From NCBI RefSeq assembly GCF_009828065.1, contig NZ_WTYK01000001.1, positions 124,001-188,000 on the forward strand: a DNA stretch of 64,000 bases, given 5' to 3'. This DNA is from Croceibacterium soli. Its GTDB lineage: Bacteria; Pseudomonadota; Alphaproteobacteria; Sphingomonadales; Sphingomonadaceae. The notes below the pieces were generated by a model, which was not told the DNA's origin, ran no database searches, and saw only the letters and a program-made list of their open reading frames with translations. The position numbers and the translations under genes were made by a program. Shown here one piece after another: positions 16,369-25,085 of the stretch; the first letter of the stretch is position 1, and each line of letters begins with the position of its first letter.

Positions 16369-17964
16369 ATGGAAGAATTCGCCACCCTCGTCGATGCGCT
16401 GATCTACACCCGCAGCCGCAACGAGAAGCTGCGCCTGATCGCCGAGTACCTCCGCCAAACGCCCGATCCGGATCGCGGCTGGGCGCTGGCGGCGCTGACC
16501 GAAGGGCTGAGCTTCGCGGCCGTGAAGCCGAGTACGATTCGCAACCTGATGATGGAACGCGTCGATCCCGTGCTGTGGGCGCTGAGCCGCGACTTCGTGG
16601 GCGACACGGCCGAGACCGCCAGCCTGCTCTGGCCGGAGCTGATCGGCGAGACCGGCGCACCGCCGTCGGTCAGCGAGGCGGTGGAGCGGCTCGGCGCGAT
16701 GACGCGGGTGTCGGTCCTGTCGGAACTGCCGCGGCTGCTCGACCGGCTCGATGCCGACGGCCGGTTCGCGCTGATCAAACTGGCGACCGGTGGAATGCGG
16801 GTCGGCGTCTCGGCCCGTCTGGCCAAGACCGCCTTCGCCCAGGCCTTCGACGTGGCGGTCGAGGAGGTCGAGGAATACTGGCACGGGCTTGCCGCGCCTT
16901 ATCCCGAGTTGTTCGCCTGGGCGGCCGAAGGCGCCGATCCGCCCGACACGGAGAACCTGCCGCTCTTCCGCCCTTTCATGCTCGCCCACCCGCTCGACGA
17001 AACGGTCGTCGACCTGAAGGACTACGTCGCCGAATGGAAGTGGGACGGGATCCGTGTTCAGCTCGTCCATGCCGGAGGGGAGACGCGGGTATTCTCGCGC
17101 ACAGGCGACGATATCTCCGGAAGCTTCCCGGAGATGGCCGGCGCACTCACCATTCCCGCGGTGCTCGACGGCGAGCTGCTGGTCCAGGGCTCGCACCAAG
17201 GCGGCGAAGCGGGCGGCGCGGCCAGCTTCAACGCGCTGCAGCAACGCCTTGGCCGCAAGACCGTGTCGGGCAAGATGCTGGCCGACTACCCGGCTTTCGT
17301 GCGGCTCTACGACCTGCTGATCCTCGAAGGCGAGGACTTGCGCGCCCTGCCCTGGACTGAACGCCGCGCGCGCCTGGAAGCGCTGATGCCGCGCCTGCCG
17401 GCCGATCGCTTCGATCTCTCAGCGGTCGTCGACGCCGATCACTTCGAGCATCTCGCCGAGATCCGCATGGGCGCGCGCGACGAGGCGATCGAAGGGCTGA
17501 TGCTCAAGCGCCGCGACAGCCCTTACGTCGCCGGGCGCAAGACAGGTCTGTGGTACAAGTGGAAGCGCGATCCGCTGCTGGTCGACTGCGTGCTGATGTA
17601 CGCCCAGCGCGGCAGCGGCAAGCGGTCCAGCTTCTACTCCGACTACACGTTCGGTTGCTGGGACGGCGATCCGGAGCAGGGTGCGGAGCTGCTTCCGGTC
17701 GGCAAGGCCTACTTCGGCTTCACCGACGAGGAGCTCAAGCAGCTCGACCGCTACGTCCGCAACCACACGGTGAACCGCTTCGGGCCCGTGCGGGAAACCG
17801 ACAAGAGCCTGGTGTTCGAAGTGGCGTTCGATTCCGTCCACGCCAGCAAGCGCCACAAGTCGGGCCTGGCGATGCGCTTCCCCCGCATCAGCCGCATCCG
17901 CTGGGACAAGCCGGCTGAGGAAGCGGATCGGATCGAAGCGCTACAGGCGCTGATCCGCGACTGA
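16369..17964 (+). CDS. ATP-dependent DNA ligase (exonuclease-associated, LigB/LigC type)
   Basis: 531-residue ATP-dependent ligase of the bacterial family linked with repair of crosslink or cisplatin damage. Residues 1-175 form an alpha-helical DNA-binding domain; the nucleotidyltransferase domain follows with motif I EWKWDGIR, where Lys224 is the adenylation site, motif III-like FVRLYDLLI and EGLMLKRRDSPY; the OB domain contains YKWKRDPLLVDCVLMYAQ and ends with FPRISRIRWDKP. ATG at 16369 is fixed by homology even though only repeat sequence (CCGGGACGACGACTG) precedes it. It probably depends on read-through from the exonuclease gene. Repeats of the same family sit at both ends. Confidence 0.94.
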   Translation: MEEFATLVDALIYTRSRNEKLRLIAEYLRQTPDPDRGWALAALTEGLSFAAVKPSTIRNLMMERVDPVLWALSRDFVGDTAETASLLWPELIGETGAPPSVSEAVERLGAMTRVSVLSELPRLLDRLDADGRFALIKLATGGMRVGVSARLAKTAFAQAFDVAVEEVEEYWHGLAAPYPELFAWAAEGADPPDTENLPLFRPFMLAHPLDETVVDLKDYVAEWKWDGIRVQLVHAGGETRVFSRTGDDISGSFPEMAGALTIPAVLDGELLVQGSHQGGEAGGAASFNALQQRLGRKTVSGKMLADYPAFVRLYDLLILEGEDLRALPWTERRARLEALMPRLPADRFDLSAVVDADHFEHLAEIRMGARDEAIEGLMLKRRDSPYVAGRKTGLWYKWKRDPLLVDCVLMYAQRGSGKRSSFYSDYTFGCWDGDPEQGAELLPVGKAYFGFTDEELKQLDRYVRNHTVNRFGPVRETDKSLVFEVAFDSVHASKRHKSGLAMRFPRISRIRWDKPAEEADRIEALQALIRD

Positions 17965-18064
17965 TCGTCGTCCCGGACCCCGATCCGGGACCGCTGGCCT
18001 CCTGGTCGAAACTTCGGAGCGCGGTAACAAGCGGCCAGCGTCCCGGATCAAGTCCGGGACGACG
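17965..18064. repeat. Family C repeat, downstream of the DNA ligase gene
   Basis: Starts at the first base after the ligase stop with TCGTCGTCCCGGACC, continues ATCCGGGACCGCTGGCC, and ends GCGGCCAGCGTCCCGG plus TCAAGTCCGGGACGACG. The last 30 bases are nearly identical to those of the copy at 16281-16365. It lies between convergent genes and may act in RNA as a long hairpin at both 3' ends. Confidence 0.85.
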
Positions 18065-18077
18065 GCTTTCCTAGTGT

Positions 18078-18668
18078 CTAGGAAGTCGCGCCGCGCGGCA
18101 TCTGCCCGGCGGTCAGCTCCGCCATGTGCCGTTCGGCGAGCCGGCAGTAGCGTTCGGTCTGGAAGCGGATCTTCTCGACTTGCGCCGGGTCCTGCGTGCG
18201 CAGGAACTTGGCCGGGCGGCCGACCCAGATCTCCCGCGGAGGGATTTTCTTGCCCGGGCTGAGCAGCGCGCCGGCCGCGAGCATCGCGCCTTCGCCGATG
18301 CGGCAATCGTCCATCGCCACCGCACCCATGCCCACGAACGCGCGGTCCTCCAGCGTGCAGCCGTGGACCACCGCCATATGGCCGATCACGCAATCCTCGC
18401 CGATGATCGTCGGGCAGCCGTCGGTATCCGGGCGCGGGCCTTCGACATGGAAGACGCTCCCGTCCTGCACGTTGGAGCGCGCGCCGACCTCAATCCGGTG
18501 AATGTCGCCGCGCAGCACGCAGTTGTACCACACGCTCGCCTGCGGCCCGATCGTCACGTCCCCGATAATGCGCGCGCCGGGCGCGACGAAGGCGGTTTCG
18601 TGGATGCGCGGCACTTTGCCCTCGAACGGCAGGATCGTCGCCCAGGGGAAGCGTTCGGCGGTGCTCAT
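18078..18668 (-). CDS. Gamma-class carbonic anhydrase / hexapeptide-repeat protein
   Basis: 196-residue left-handed beta-helix protein of the gamma carbonic anhydrase family, predicted trimeric. Hexapeptide turns run from about residue 25 to 150. Putative zinc histidines lie in GSVFHVEGPR and CVIGHMAVVHGC, with the usual QDGSV loop. The C-terminal helix carries FQTERYCRLAERH. ATG 18668 overlaps the TGA of the upstream acetyltransferase (ATGA). Many members of this family have no measured activity, so carbonic anhydrase function is not certain. Confidence 0.88.
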   Translation of the reverse strand: MSTAERFPWATILPFEGKVPRIHETAFVAPGARIIGDVTIGPQASVWYNCVLRGDIHRIEVGARSNVQDGSVFHVEGPRPDTDGCPTIIGEDCVIGHMAVVHGCTLEDRAFVGMGAVAMDDCRIGEGAMLAAGALLSPGKKIPPREIWVGRPAKFLRTQDPAQVEKIRFQTERYCRLAERHMAELTAGQMPRGATS

Positions 18669-19231
18669 CGTTTCCACTCGTCGCGTGACAGGGAGTAGAC
18701 GATGGTGTCCCGCAGCGGCGGCTCGAAGCGGCTGTCGGGATAATCCAGCTCCTCGCGCCGCCGCATGCCGAGCCGCTTCATCAGCCCCCAGCTCGGCTCG
18801 TTGCCGATCACCGTCAGCGCCACGACTTGCGTCGCGGCGAAGCGATCGAACGCAGCCGCGAGGCCGGCGCGCGCCGCCTCCTTTGCGTAGCCGCGGCCCC
18901 ACGCGTCCTCCCGCAGGCGCCAGCCGATCTCGAACTCGCCGGTTACGCTGCTGCCAGGGGCATCGGCACGCTTGAGCCCGCAAAAGCCGAGCGGCTCGCC
19001 CGACAGGTGCCGGCCATCGGCCTTGCGCTCGACGAGCCAGAAGCAGTGGCCGTGCAGCGCTGCGCAAGTCTCGACGCGGCTGCGCAGAGCCGCCCTGGCG
19101 CTTTCGTCCAGCACCCCGCCGAGCCATTGCATGACCGTCGGCGTGTTGGTGACGCGGAAGAACTCCGGCCAGTCCGCCTCGGTCCAGTCGCGCAAGACGA
19201 GGCGCTCCGTCTCCTGCCGGAACTCAGGCAC
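18665..19231 (-). CDS. GNAT family N-acetyltransferase (RimJ/RimL-like)
   Basis: 188-residue acetyltransferase of the RimJ/RimL type. It starts with FRQETERLVLRDWTEADW, has the acetyl-CoA region GEFEIGWRLREDAWGRGYAKEA around residues 98-120 and the VIGNEPSWGLMKRLGM helix typical of the family. Substrate unknown; such enzymes often modify protein N-termini or small metabolites. It overlaps hemB by 8 bases upstream and the carbonic anhydrase gene by 4 bases downstream, so the three form one tightly packed unit. Confidence 0.9.
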   Translation of the reverse strand: MPEFRQETERLVLRDWTEADWPEFFRVTNTPTVMQWLGGVLDESARAALRSRVETCAALHGHCFWLVERKADGRHLSGEPLGFCGLKRADAPGSSVTGEFEIGWRLREDAWGRGYAKEAARAGLAAAFDRFAATQVVALTVIGNEPSWGLMKRLGMRRREELDYPDSRFEPPLRDTIVYSLSRDEWKR

Positions 19232-20219
19232 CGAGAAGCCTCGCAGCCAGAGGTGCGTGATAGGTGAGAACGCCGGCGCAGCCCGCGCGCTTGAACGCCA
19301 TCAGCGTTTCCATCACCAGCGCCTCCCGGTCGCCCGCGCCGGCCGCGGCGGCGGCTTCGATCATCGCGTACTCGCCGCTCACCTGATAGGCGAACACCGG
19401 CACGTCGAAGCGCTCCTTCACCCGGCGGACGACATCGAGATAGGGCAGGCCCGGCTTGACCATCACACTGTCGGCCCCCTCGGCGATGTCTAGCGCGACT
19501 TCACGCAGCGCTTCGTCGCCGTTGGCGGGGTCCATCTGGTAGCTCTTCTTGTCCCCCTTCAGCAGCCCGCCGGAGCCGACCGCATCGCGGAACGGCCCGT
19601 AGAACGCCGAGGCGTATTTCGCGGCGTAGGACATGATCTGCACGTTGTGCTGCCCGGCCATCTCCAACGCCATGCGGATTGCCCTGACCCGGCCGTCCAT
19701 CATGTCCGACGGAGCGACGATGTCAGCGCCGGCCTGCGCCTGGTTGACCGCCTGATCGACCAGCACCGCCACCGTCTCGTCGTTGACGACATAGCCGTCA
19801 CGGTCGAGCAGGCCGTCCTGCCCGTGGCTGGTGTAAGGATCGAGCGCGACATCGGTCAGCACGCCGATGTCGTTGCCGCAGGCATCGCGGATCGCCTTGA
19901 TCGCGCGGCACATCAGGTTGTCGGCGTTGAGCGCTTCCTTTCCGTCGTCGCTCCGGCGGTCGGCGGCCGTGTTGGGGAACAGCGCGATGCACGGGATCCC
20001 CAGCGCAACCGCCTCCTTGGCCCGGGCGGCGATGCCGTCGAGCGACCAGCGCGACACGCCGGGCAAGGAGGCGACCGGTTCCTCGACGCCCTGCCCGCCG
20101 GTCACGAACAGCGGCCAGACCAGGTCTGCCGGAGTGAGCACGTTTTCGCGGTGAAGCGCCCGGCTCCAGGCCGTGGCCCGGGTGCGGCGCATGCGAGTGG
20201 CTGGGTAGGACGCTGTCAT
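19224..20219 (-). CDS. hemB: Porphobilinogen synthase (delta-aminolevulinic acid dehydratase)
   Basis: Condenses two 5-aminolevulinate molecules to porphobilinogen in heme synthesis. The protein has 331 residues. The two active-site lysines are in SYAAKYASAFYGPF and VMVKPGLPYLD. The metal site segment reads DVALDPYTSHGQDG without the zinc cysteines, so it belongs to the magnesium-dependent type. It heads a unit with the acetyltransferase and carbonic anhydrase genes. Other heme genes in the window are hemE and hemJ near 41-42.5 kb and a partial heme A synthase at the right edge. Confidence 0.96.
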   Translation of the reverse strand: MTASYPATRMRRTRATAWSRALHRENVLTPADLVWPLFVTGGQGVEEPVASLPGVSRWSLDGIAARAKEAVALGIPCIALFPNTAADRRSDDGKEALNADNLMCRAIKAIRDACGNDIGVLTDVALDPYTSHGQDGLLDRDGYVVNDETVAVLVDQAVNQAQAGADIVAPSDMMDGRVRAIRMALEMAGQHNVQIMSYAAKYASAFYGPFRDAVGSGGLLKGDKKSYQMDPANGDEALREVALDIAEGADSVMVKPGLPYLDVVRRVKERFDVPVFAYQVSGEYAMIEAAAAAGAGDREALVMETLMAFKRAGCAGVLTYHAPLAARLLGA

Positions 20220-20285
20220 CGGCAGGGTTCCTGCCGCAATTTATTGCGGGGAGCAATCGGGCGGAGATTGTGAGCCACCCAACCC

Positions 20286-20357
20286 CCGTTCGTCCTGAGC
20301 TTGTCGAAGGACGCTGGCGTCCCGCCTCTCGTGGTTCGACAAGCTCACCACGAACGG
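20286..20357. repeat. Family B repeat, tandem copy 1
   Basis: A 72-bp unit: CCGTTCGTCCTGAGCTTGTC and its inverse GACAAGCTCACCACGAACGG enclose AAGGACGCTGGCG. In RNA it would form a long hairpin. It lies in the gap between the start of hemB and the stop of the M23 gene. Confidence 0.85.
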
Positions 20358-20375
20358 AGATGTGAGCCACCACCT

Positions 20376-20446
20376 CCGTTCCTCCTGAGCCTGTCGAAGG
20401 ACACTGGCGCAGCGCCTCCGTGGTTCGACAGGCTCACCACGAACGG
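20376..20446. repeat. Family B repeat, tandem copy 2
   Basis: Second unit of the same family 18 bases further on, beginning CCGTTCCTCCTGAGCCTGTC and ending GACAGGCTCACCACGAACGG. Changes in one arm are matched in the other (CTTGTC/GACAAG in copy 1, CCTGTC/GACAGG here), which points to selection or gene conversion preserving the hairpin. Confidence 0.85.
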
Positions 20447-20468
20447 AGCTGGGTGCGGGTGGCCTCCC

Positions 20469-22073
20469 TCAGGAAACCTTCTGCTTGCTCTCGATCCGGT
20501 CGATTTCGCGCACCGGCTCTTCCGAGAACGCCGGATCAGGCGCGAGGCTCGCCAGCGCGGCGCCGGGTTCGACCCGCTGCAGAGTGGCGAGCTGGTTGCG
20601 GAAGGCGGAGAGTTCGCTGCCGGTCAGCAGCGCGCGCGTGACGAAGCGCACGCTGGAGGGATCGACGGCCCTGCCGCCGCGGTACATCTCGTAGTGTAGG
20701 TGCGGTCCGGTCGAGAGGCCGGTCGAACCCACGTAGCCGATCACCTGGCCGCGGCGCACGCGCTGTCCGCGGCTCACCGCGATGCGGCTCATGTGCGAAT
20801 AGCCCGTGTCGAGGCCGTTTCCGTGATCGAGCCGAACATGATTCCCGTGGCCGCCGCGCCGGCCGGCAAATTCGACCGTGCCGTCGGTCACGGCAAGGAT
20901 CGGCGTGCCCGAGCCCGCCTTGAAATCGAGGCCACTGTGCATCCGGCGATAGCCGAGGATCGGATGGCGGCGCATGCCGTAGCGCGAACTGACGCGCCCC
21001 GGCACCGGGGCGAGCAGGCCCTGGCGCGATTCGCCGACGCCGGAAGCTTCATAGAACCGCCCGTCGCTTCCCCAGCGCATCAGCTGCTTGCGCGGCTTCC
21101 CACCGCGGAGCAGCCCGGCATAGAGCAACTTGCCCGCCTCGACCTCGCCGGTGGCGGCGCGCTTGTATTCGACGATCAGGTCGAACTCGTCGCCGGCGCC
21201 GATCGCGCTGTCGAGATCGATTTCCTGGCCCAGCGCCCGCAAGTACTGCTGCACGGCATTGGCCGGAGCGCCGGCCGCGCGGGCCGAGCGGTAGAGGCTG
21301 GAGCCGACCGTCCCCTGCACGCGCAGCGGCGTGGTGTCGACCTTGATCGGGCGCGGATCGAGCGCGAGCCGCCCGCCGCGGCGTTCCACCGCCAGCTGCA
21401 GGTCGAAGCGGGCGCGGAACGACAGCGCCTCGAGCGGACGCGGCACGTTCGGCGAGGGGCGGCGGCCGAGGCTGATGTCGACTTGCGTGCCGGGGGCGAT
21501 CTCGCCCAGCGGCATGGCTCCGGCGACCATCTGCGCGATGCGCGAGGCTTCGGCATCGCCAACGCCCGTGCGCACCAGCATGCGCTGGAAGCTGTCACCG
21601 GGCGAAAGCGTCGCCACGAGGTCGACCCGCGGGCGCTCGGGCGCGTTCCGCAACGCCACGACGTCACGCGTCGCGCCCATGCGCCGGCCGCTGTCGGCGC
21701 CGAACGCGAGCGGCGTGATCATCTGGCTGCGGAACTCGTCGTGCGCGCTGCCGTCGAGAGCCATTGCAGGAGCCGCTTCGAGCGGCGCGAAGTCCGGCCA
21801 GGCGGTAAGTGCCAGGGCCGACAGGCCGAGCAGCGTGGCGGTGCCGCGCAGCCAGCGGCGGGAGCCGATATCGGCCGCCAGGTTCGGCGCAAGGTCGAGC
21901 TGGGCCAGGGACACCGAAGCCCGCTGGCGCCACTGCTCGTAACGTTCGCCGAAGGACTTGACGCGCACCAGCCGCGCAGGCGTGGATTCGCCAAGGATCT
22001 GCGCGTGCGAAAGCGCCACGGCCCCGCCGTGGGCGCCATGCGGCACGCCATCGATGTCACGATCCTTGAACAA
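20469..22073 (-). CDS. M23 family metalloendopeptidase, membrane-anchored
   Basis: 534-residue peptidoglycan endopeptidase. A cytoplasmic N-terminus of about 75 residues is followed by one membrane segment near 78-96 (LLGLSALALTAWP). The middle part (about 140-350) contains LysM/OapA-like repeats such as LSPGDSFQRMLVRTGV. The LytM domain covers about 355-465 with intact zinc motifs HSGLDF, YSHMS and PHLHYE. ATG at 22073 is 193 bases from the divergently transcribed helicase start. It is the third LytM protein in the window. Confidence 0.92.
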   Translation of the reverse strand: MFKDRDIDGVPHGAHGGAVALSHAQILGESTPARLVRVKSFGERYEQWRQRASVSLAQLDLAPNLAADIGSRRWLRGTATLLGLSALALTAWPDFAPLEAAPAMALDGSAHDEFRSQMITPLAFGADSGRRMGATRDVVALRNAPERPRVDLVATLSPGDSFQRMLVRTGVGDAEASRIAQMVAGAMPLGEIAPGTQVDISLGRRPSPNVPRPLEALSFRARFDLQLAVERRGGRLALDPRPIKVDTTPLRVQGTVGSSLYRSARAAGAPANAVQQYLRALGQEIDLDSAIGAGDEFDLIVEYKRAATGEVEAGKLLYAGLLRGGKPRKQLMRWGSDGRFYEASGVGESRQGLLAPVPGRVSSRYGMRRHPILGYRRMHSGLDFKAGSGTPILAVTDGTVEFAGRRGGHGNHVRLDHGNGLDTGYSHMSRIAVSRGQRVRRGQVIGYVGSTGLSTGPHLHYEMYRGGRAVDPSSVRFVTRALLTGSELSAFRNQLATLQRVEPGAALASLAPDPAFSEEPVREIDRIESKQKVS

Positions 22074-22265
22074 GTGCGCCCTCCTGCGCAGCCGATTGCC
22101 TGTCGGTCCCGGACAGGCGCGGCACGACCCGTGCTGCTTTGTGAATCAAAGGGATGCCCGAATAAAGTAAATTTCCGCCTAATGCGGACCAGCCGAGTCG
22201 ATCTTGCGCCGAAGCGTTGCCCGCACTTGCGGGCGCGGAGATTAGCCTCCACATTCAGCCATGTA

Positions 22266-24773
22266 GTGAGCCATTCCGACACCGACAGTCGGGTGCGGGC
22301 CGTGCTCGGCCCGACCAACACCGGCAAGACGCACCTCGCGATCGAGCGCCTGTGCGGGCATTCCAGCGGCGCTATCGGGTTTCCGCTGCGCCTGCTGGCC
22401 CGCGAGGTCTACGACAAGGTGCGCAAGCTCAAGGGCGACGCCTCCGTTGCCCTGATCACCGGCGAGGAGCGGGTCGAGCCGCCCGGCGCGCGCTATCTGC
22501 TGTGCACGGTCGAAGCCATGCCCCGCGACGGCGGCGGCAAGGCTTTCGTGGCCTTGGACGAGGCGCAGCTTTCCGCCGATCCGGAACGCGGCCACATCTT
22601 CACCGATCGCCTGCTCCACGCCCGCGGGCGGGAAGAGACGATGCTGCTCGGCGCCGCGACGCTGGAGCCGATGGTCCGCGCGCTAGTGCCCCGCGCCCAG
22701 ATCGAGGACCGGCCGCGGTTCTCCACGCTGCGCCATGCCGGATCGAGCAAGCTCAGCCGCCTGCCGCCGCGTTCGGCGCTGGTCGCCTTCTCGGTCGAGC
22801 ATGTCTACGCGATGGCCGAGATGCTGCGCCGCTTCCGCGGCGGCGCGGCGGTGGTCATGGGCGGGCTCAGCCCCGAGACGCGCAACCGCCAGGTCGAGCT
22901 GTTCCAGTCGGGCGAGGTGGACTACATCGTCGCCACCGACGCGATCGGCATGGGGCTAAACCTCGACGTCACCCATGTCGCGTTCGCCTCGCTCAGCAAG
23001 TTCGACGGCCGCCGCCAGCGGCGCCTCTACCCGGCCGAGATGGCGCAGATCGCCGGCCGCGCCGGCCGCCATCACCAGGACGGCACCTTCGGCACGCTTA
23101 CCGGCGGCAAGATCTTCGGCAGCGCCGAGTTCACCGAGGAAGAGGTCTACGCGATCGAGGAGCACCGCTTCGCGCCGCTGACCCAACTCTACTGGCGGGA
23201 GGCACAGCCGCGCTTCGACAGCTTGGCCACGCTAATCGCCGACCTGGAAGCGAAACCGGATGTCGAGCAGCTGCTCCCCGCGCCCGAAGCGATCGACCTG
23301 GCCGTGCTCAAGCGGCTCGCCGAGGGCGACGCCCTGGGCAGTGACGTCACGACGCCGGGAATGGTCCGGCGCCTGTGGGAGGCGTGCCAATTGCCCGACT
23401 TCCGCCAGCAGGGGCCGGACATGCACGCCCGGTTCGTCGCCCGCCTGTGGCAGGACCTCCGCCAGGGGCACTTGGGCGCCGATTACGTTGCCGCGCGGAT
23501 CGCGGAGCTGGACCGCACCCAGGGGGACATCGACACGCTGCAGGGCCGCATCGCGGCCGTGCGGAGCTGGGCCTACATCTGCCAGCGCCCTGACTGGGTC
23601 CTGGCGCGTGACGAGATGGCGGCGCGGGCGCGGGCGGCCGAAGCGCGCCTGTCCGATGCCTTGCACCAGCGGCTGACCGAGCGTTTCGTCAACCGCCGGA
23701 CCGCGGTATTGATGAAGACAATGGGGAAAGACGCCGGATTGCTGCGCGTTGCGCTGGAGGAGGACGGCCGCGTCCTGGTGGAGGGCGAGCACATCGGCCA
23801 CCTCGAAGGGTTTCGCTTCGTGGTCGATGCGGAAGCCAGCAACGAGGACCGCAAGCTCATGCTCGCCGCCGCCGAAAGGCACTTGCCGGAACTGCTCGCC
23901 GAGAAGGCCCGGCGCCTCGTGGCGAGCGAATTCGGCGACTTGCGGATCGAAGCGGGGAAAGTCCTGCGCGGTCAGCACACCGTAGCCACCATCGAACCCG
24001 GCAAGTCGCCGGCGCGCCCGCGCCTGGTTCTCGGGAGGGAACTCGCCGCACTGGCGCCGGCGCAGCGCGCGCGGCTGACGGAGGCGCTCGACCGCTGGTT
24101 CGAGAACGCGCTGGCGCCGCTTGCCCCGCTGCGCAAGCTCGAGGAAGCCGCGCTCGATCCCTCCGCAGGCTCGGAAGTCCGCGCGCTGCTGCTGACCCTG
24201 GCGGACCGCGCCGGGACGGTGCCGCGGGAGGGCGCCGGCCTTGCCGTTATCGCCAAGGAGAAGCGGCCGCTGCTGCGCCGTCTTGGCGTCACGATCGGCT
24301 CGCTCGACGTGTTCGTGCCGGCCCTGCTCAAGCCGGGCCCGCGTGCGTTGCTGCGCGCGATCGGCGCGGACCGCCGCCCCCTGCGCCCCGGGATGGAAGC
24401 GGTGATCGAAGGCGCCAAGAACATCCCGGCGGGCTATCGCCGTGCGGGCAGCCAGGCGATCCGCGTGGACATGGCGGAGAAGCTCTTCCGTGCCGCGCAC
24501 GAGCAGCGCGGCCGCGGCAGCCGGAGCTTCGTGCTCGATCCGGCCCTGGCGACTTCGATGGGGCTGACTCCGGACAGCTTCGTCCGGCTGATGCGCGATG
24601 CCGGCTTCCGCCCGGGCCACACCAGGCCGCAGCCGCAAGGCGCGTTCGGGCCGCCGGCTCCCGTCCTGTGGACTTGGCGCGCGCCGCGCAAGGACCAGGC
24701 GCCCCGCCGCGAAGGCGGTCCACCGCCGCGCGAAGGCAGCGCTTTCGCGGCGCTGGCCGGGTTGCTTCGCTGA
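22266..24773 (+). CDS. SUV3-like superfamily 2 RNA/DNA helicase
   Basis: 835-residue DExH-type helicase resembling mitochondrial SUV3. Walker A reads LGPTNTGKTHLA near residue 15, motif II is ALDEAQL, and motifs V-VI appear as VATDAIGMGLNLDV and QIAGRAGRHHQDGTFG. The C-terminal half is Arg/Glu-rich and ends in a basic, Pro-rich tail (RRPQPQ-like, PPPREGS). GTG at 22266 is the first start before the Walker A; the frame remains open for 1.5 kb upstream but that part is antisense to the M23 gene. TGA is followed at once by the ATG of the S4 gene. Confidence 0.9.
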   Translation: MSHSDTDSRVRAVLGPTNTGKTHLAIERLCGHSSGAIGFPLRLLAREVYDKVRKLKGDASVALITGEERVEPPGARYLLCTVEAMPRDGGGKAFVALDEAQLSADPERGHIFTDRLLHARGREETMLLGAATLEPMVRALVPRAQIEDRPRFSTLRHAGSSKLSRLPPRSALVAFSVEHVYAMAEMLRRFRGGAAVVMGGLSPETRNRQVELFQSGEVDYIVATDAIGMGLNLDVTHVAFASLSKFDGRRQRRLYPAEMAQIAGRAGRHHQDGTFGTLTGGKIFGSAEFTEEEVYAIEEHRFAPLTQLYWREAQPRFDSLATLIADLEAKPDVEQLLPAPEAIDLAVLKRLAEGDALGSDVTTPGMVRRLWEACQLPDFRQQGPDMHARFVARLWQDLRQGHLGADYVAARIAELDRTQGDIDTLQGRIAAVRSWAYICQRPDWVLARDEMAARARAAEARLSDALHQRLTERFVNRRTAVLMKTMGKDAGLLRVALEEDGRVLVEGEHIGHLEGFRFVVDAEASNEDRKLMLAAAERHLPELLAEKARRLVASEFGDLRIEAGKVLRGQHTVATIEPGKSPARPRLVLGRELAALAPAQRARLTEALDRWFENALAPLAPLRKLEEAALDPSAGSEVRALLLTLADRAGTVPREGAGLAVIAKEKRPLLRRLGVTIGSLDVFVPALLKPGPRALLRAIGADRRPLRPGMEAVIEGAKNIPAGYRRAGSQAIRVDMAEKLFRAAHEQRGRGSRSFVLDPALATSMGLTPDSFVRLMRDAGFRPGHTRPQPQGAFGPPAPVLWTWRAPRKDQAPRREGGPPPREGSAFAALAGLLR

Positions 24774-25085
24774 ATGCGGCTCGACCGCCTGCTCTGCCAT
24801 CTGCGCTTCGTGAAGACGCGCGGCGCGGCGCAGCGCTGGATCGCCGAGGGCCACATTCGGCGCAACGGCCAGCGAGTCACCCGCCAGGACCAGCCGATCG
24901 GCATTGGTGACGTGCTGACATTGCCGCTACGGACACGCGTGCTGCCGGTCGAAATCCTGGCCTTGCCCGCGCGGCGCGGCTCGGCCACGGAAGCACGCGC
25001 CTGCTACCGCCCGCTTGACGCTGGAGTTTCAATCGCCATAGCAGGCGGCGAAACCGCGCCAGAAGAAGGATCCGCGCAGCCATGA
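24774..25085 (+). CDS. S4-domain RNA-binding protein (HslR/Hsp15-like)
   Basis: 103-residue protein with an S4 domain at residues 1-50 ([20 protein letters not shown], then [13 protein letters not shown]), the fold of Hsp15, which recycles stalled 50S subunits with nascent chains. The C-terminus is short and unconserved. The start codon touches the helicase stop (TGAATG) and its stop overlaps the ferredoxin start (ATGA), so the three genes form one operon. An RNA-related role together with the helicase is an inference from position. Confidence 0.88.
   Translation: MRLDRLLCHLRFVKTRGAAQRWIAEGHIRRNGQRVTRQDQPIGIGDVLTLPLRTRVLPVEILALPARRGSATEARACYRPLDAGVSIAIAGGETAPEEGSAQP

Noticed and set aside
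16281-18064. Insertion sequence or integron cassette carrying the ligase
   Set aside because: No transposase, no attC-like site and no target duplication; the repeats are of a dispersed intergenic type seen elsewhere. Kept only as a finding about repeats.
20700-22265. Upstream extension of the helicase frame by 522 codons
   Set aside because: It is antisense to the M23 gene and shows only shadow-type composition; the helicase motifs begin right after GTG 22266.
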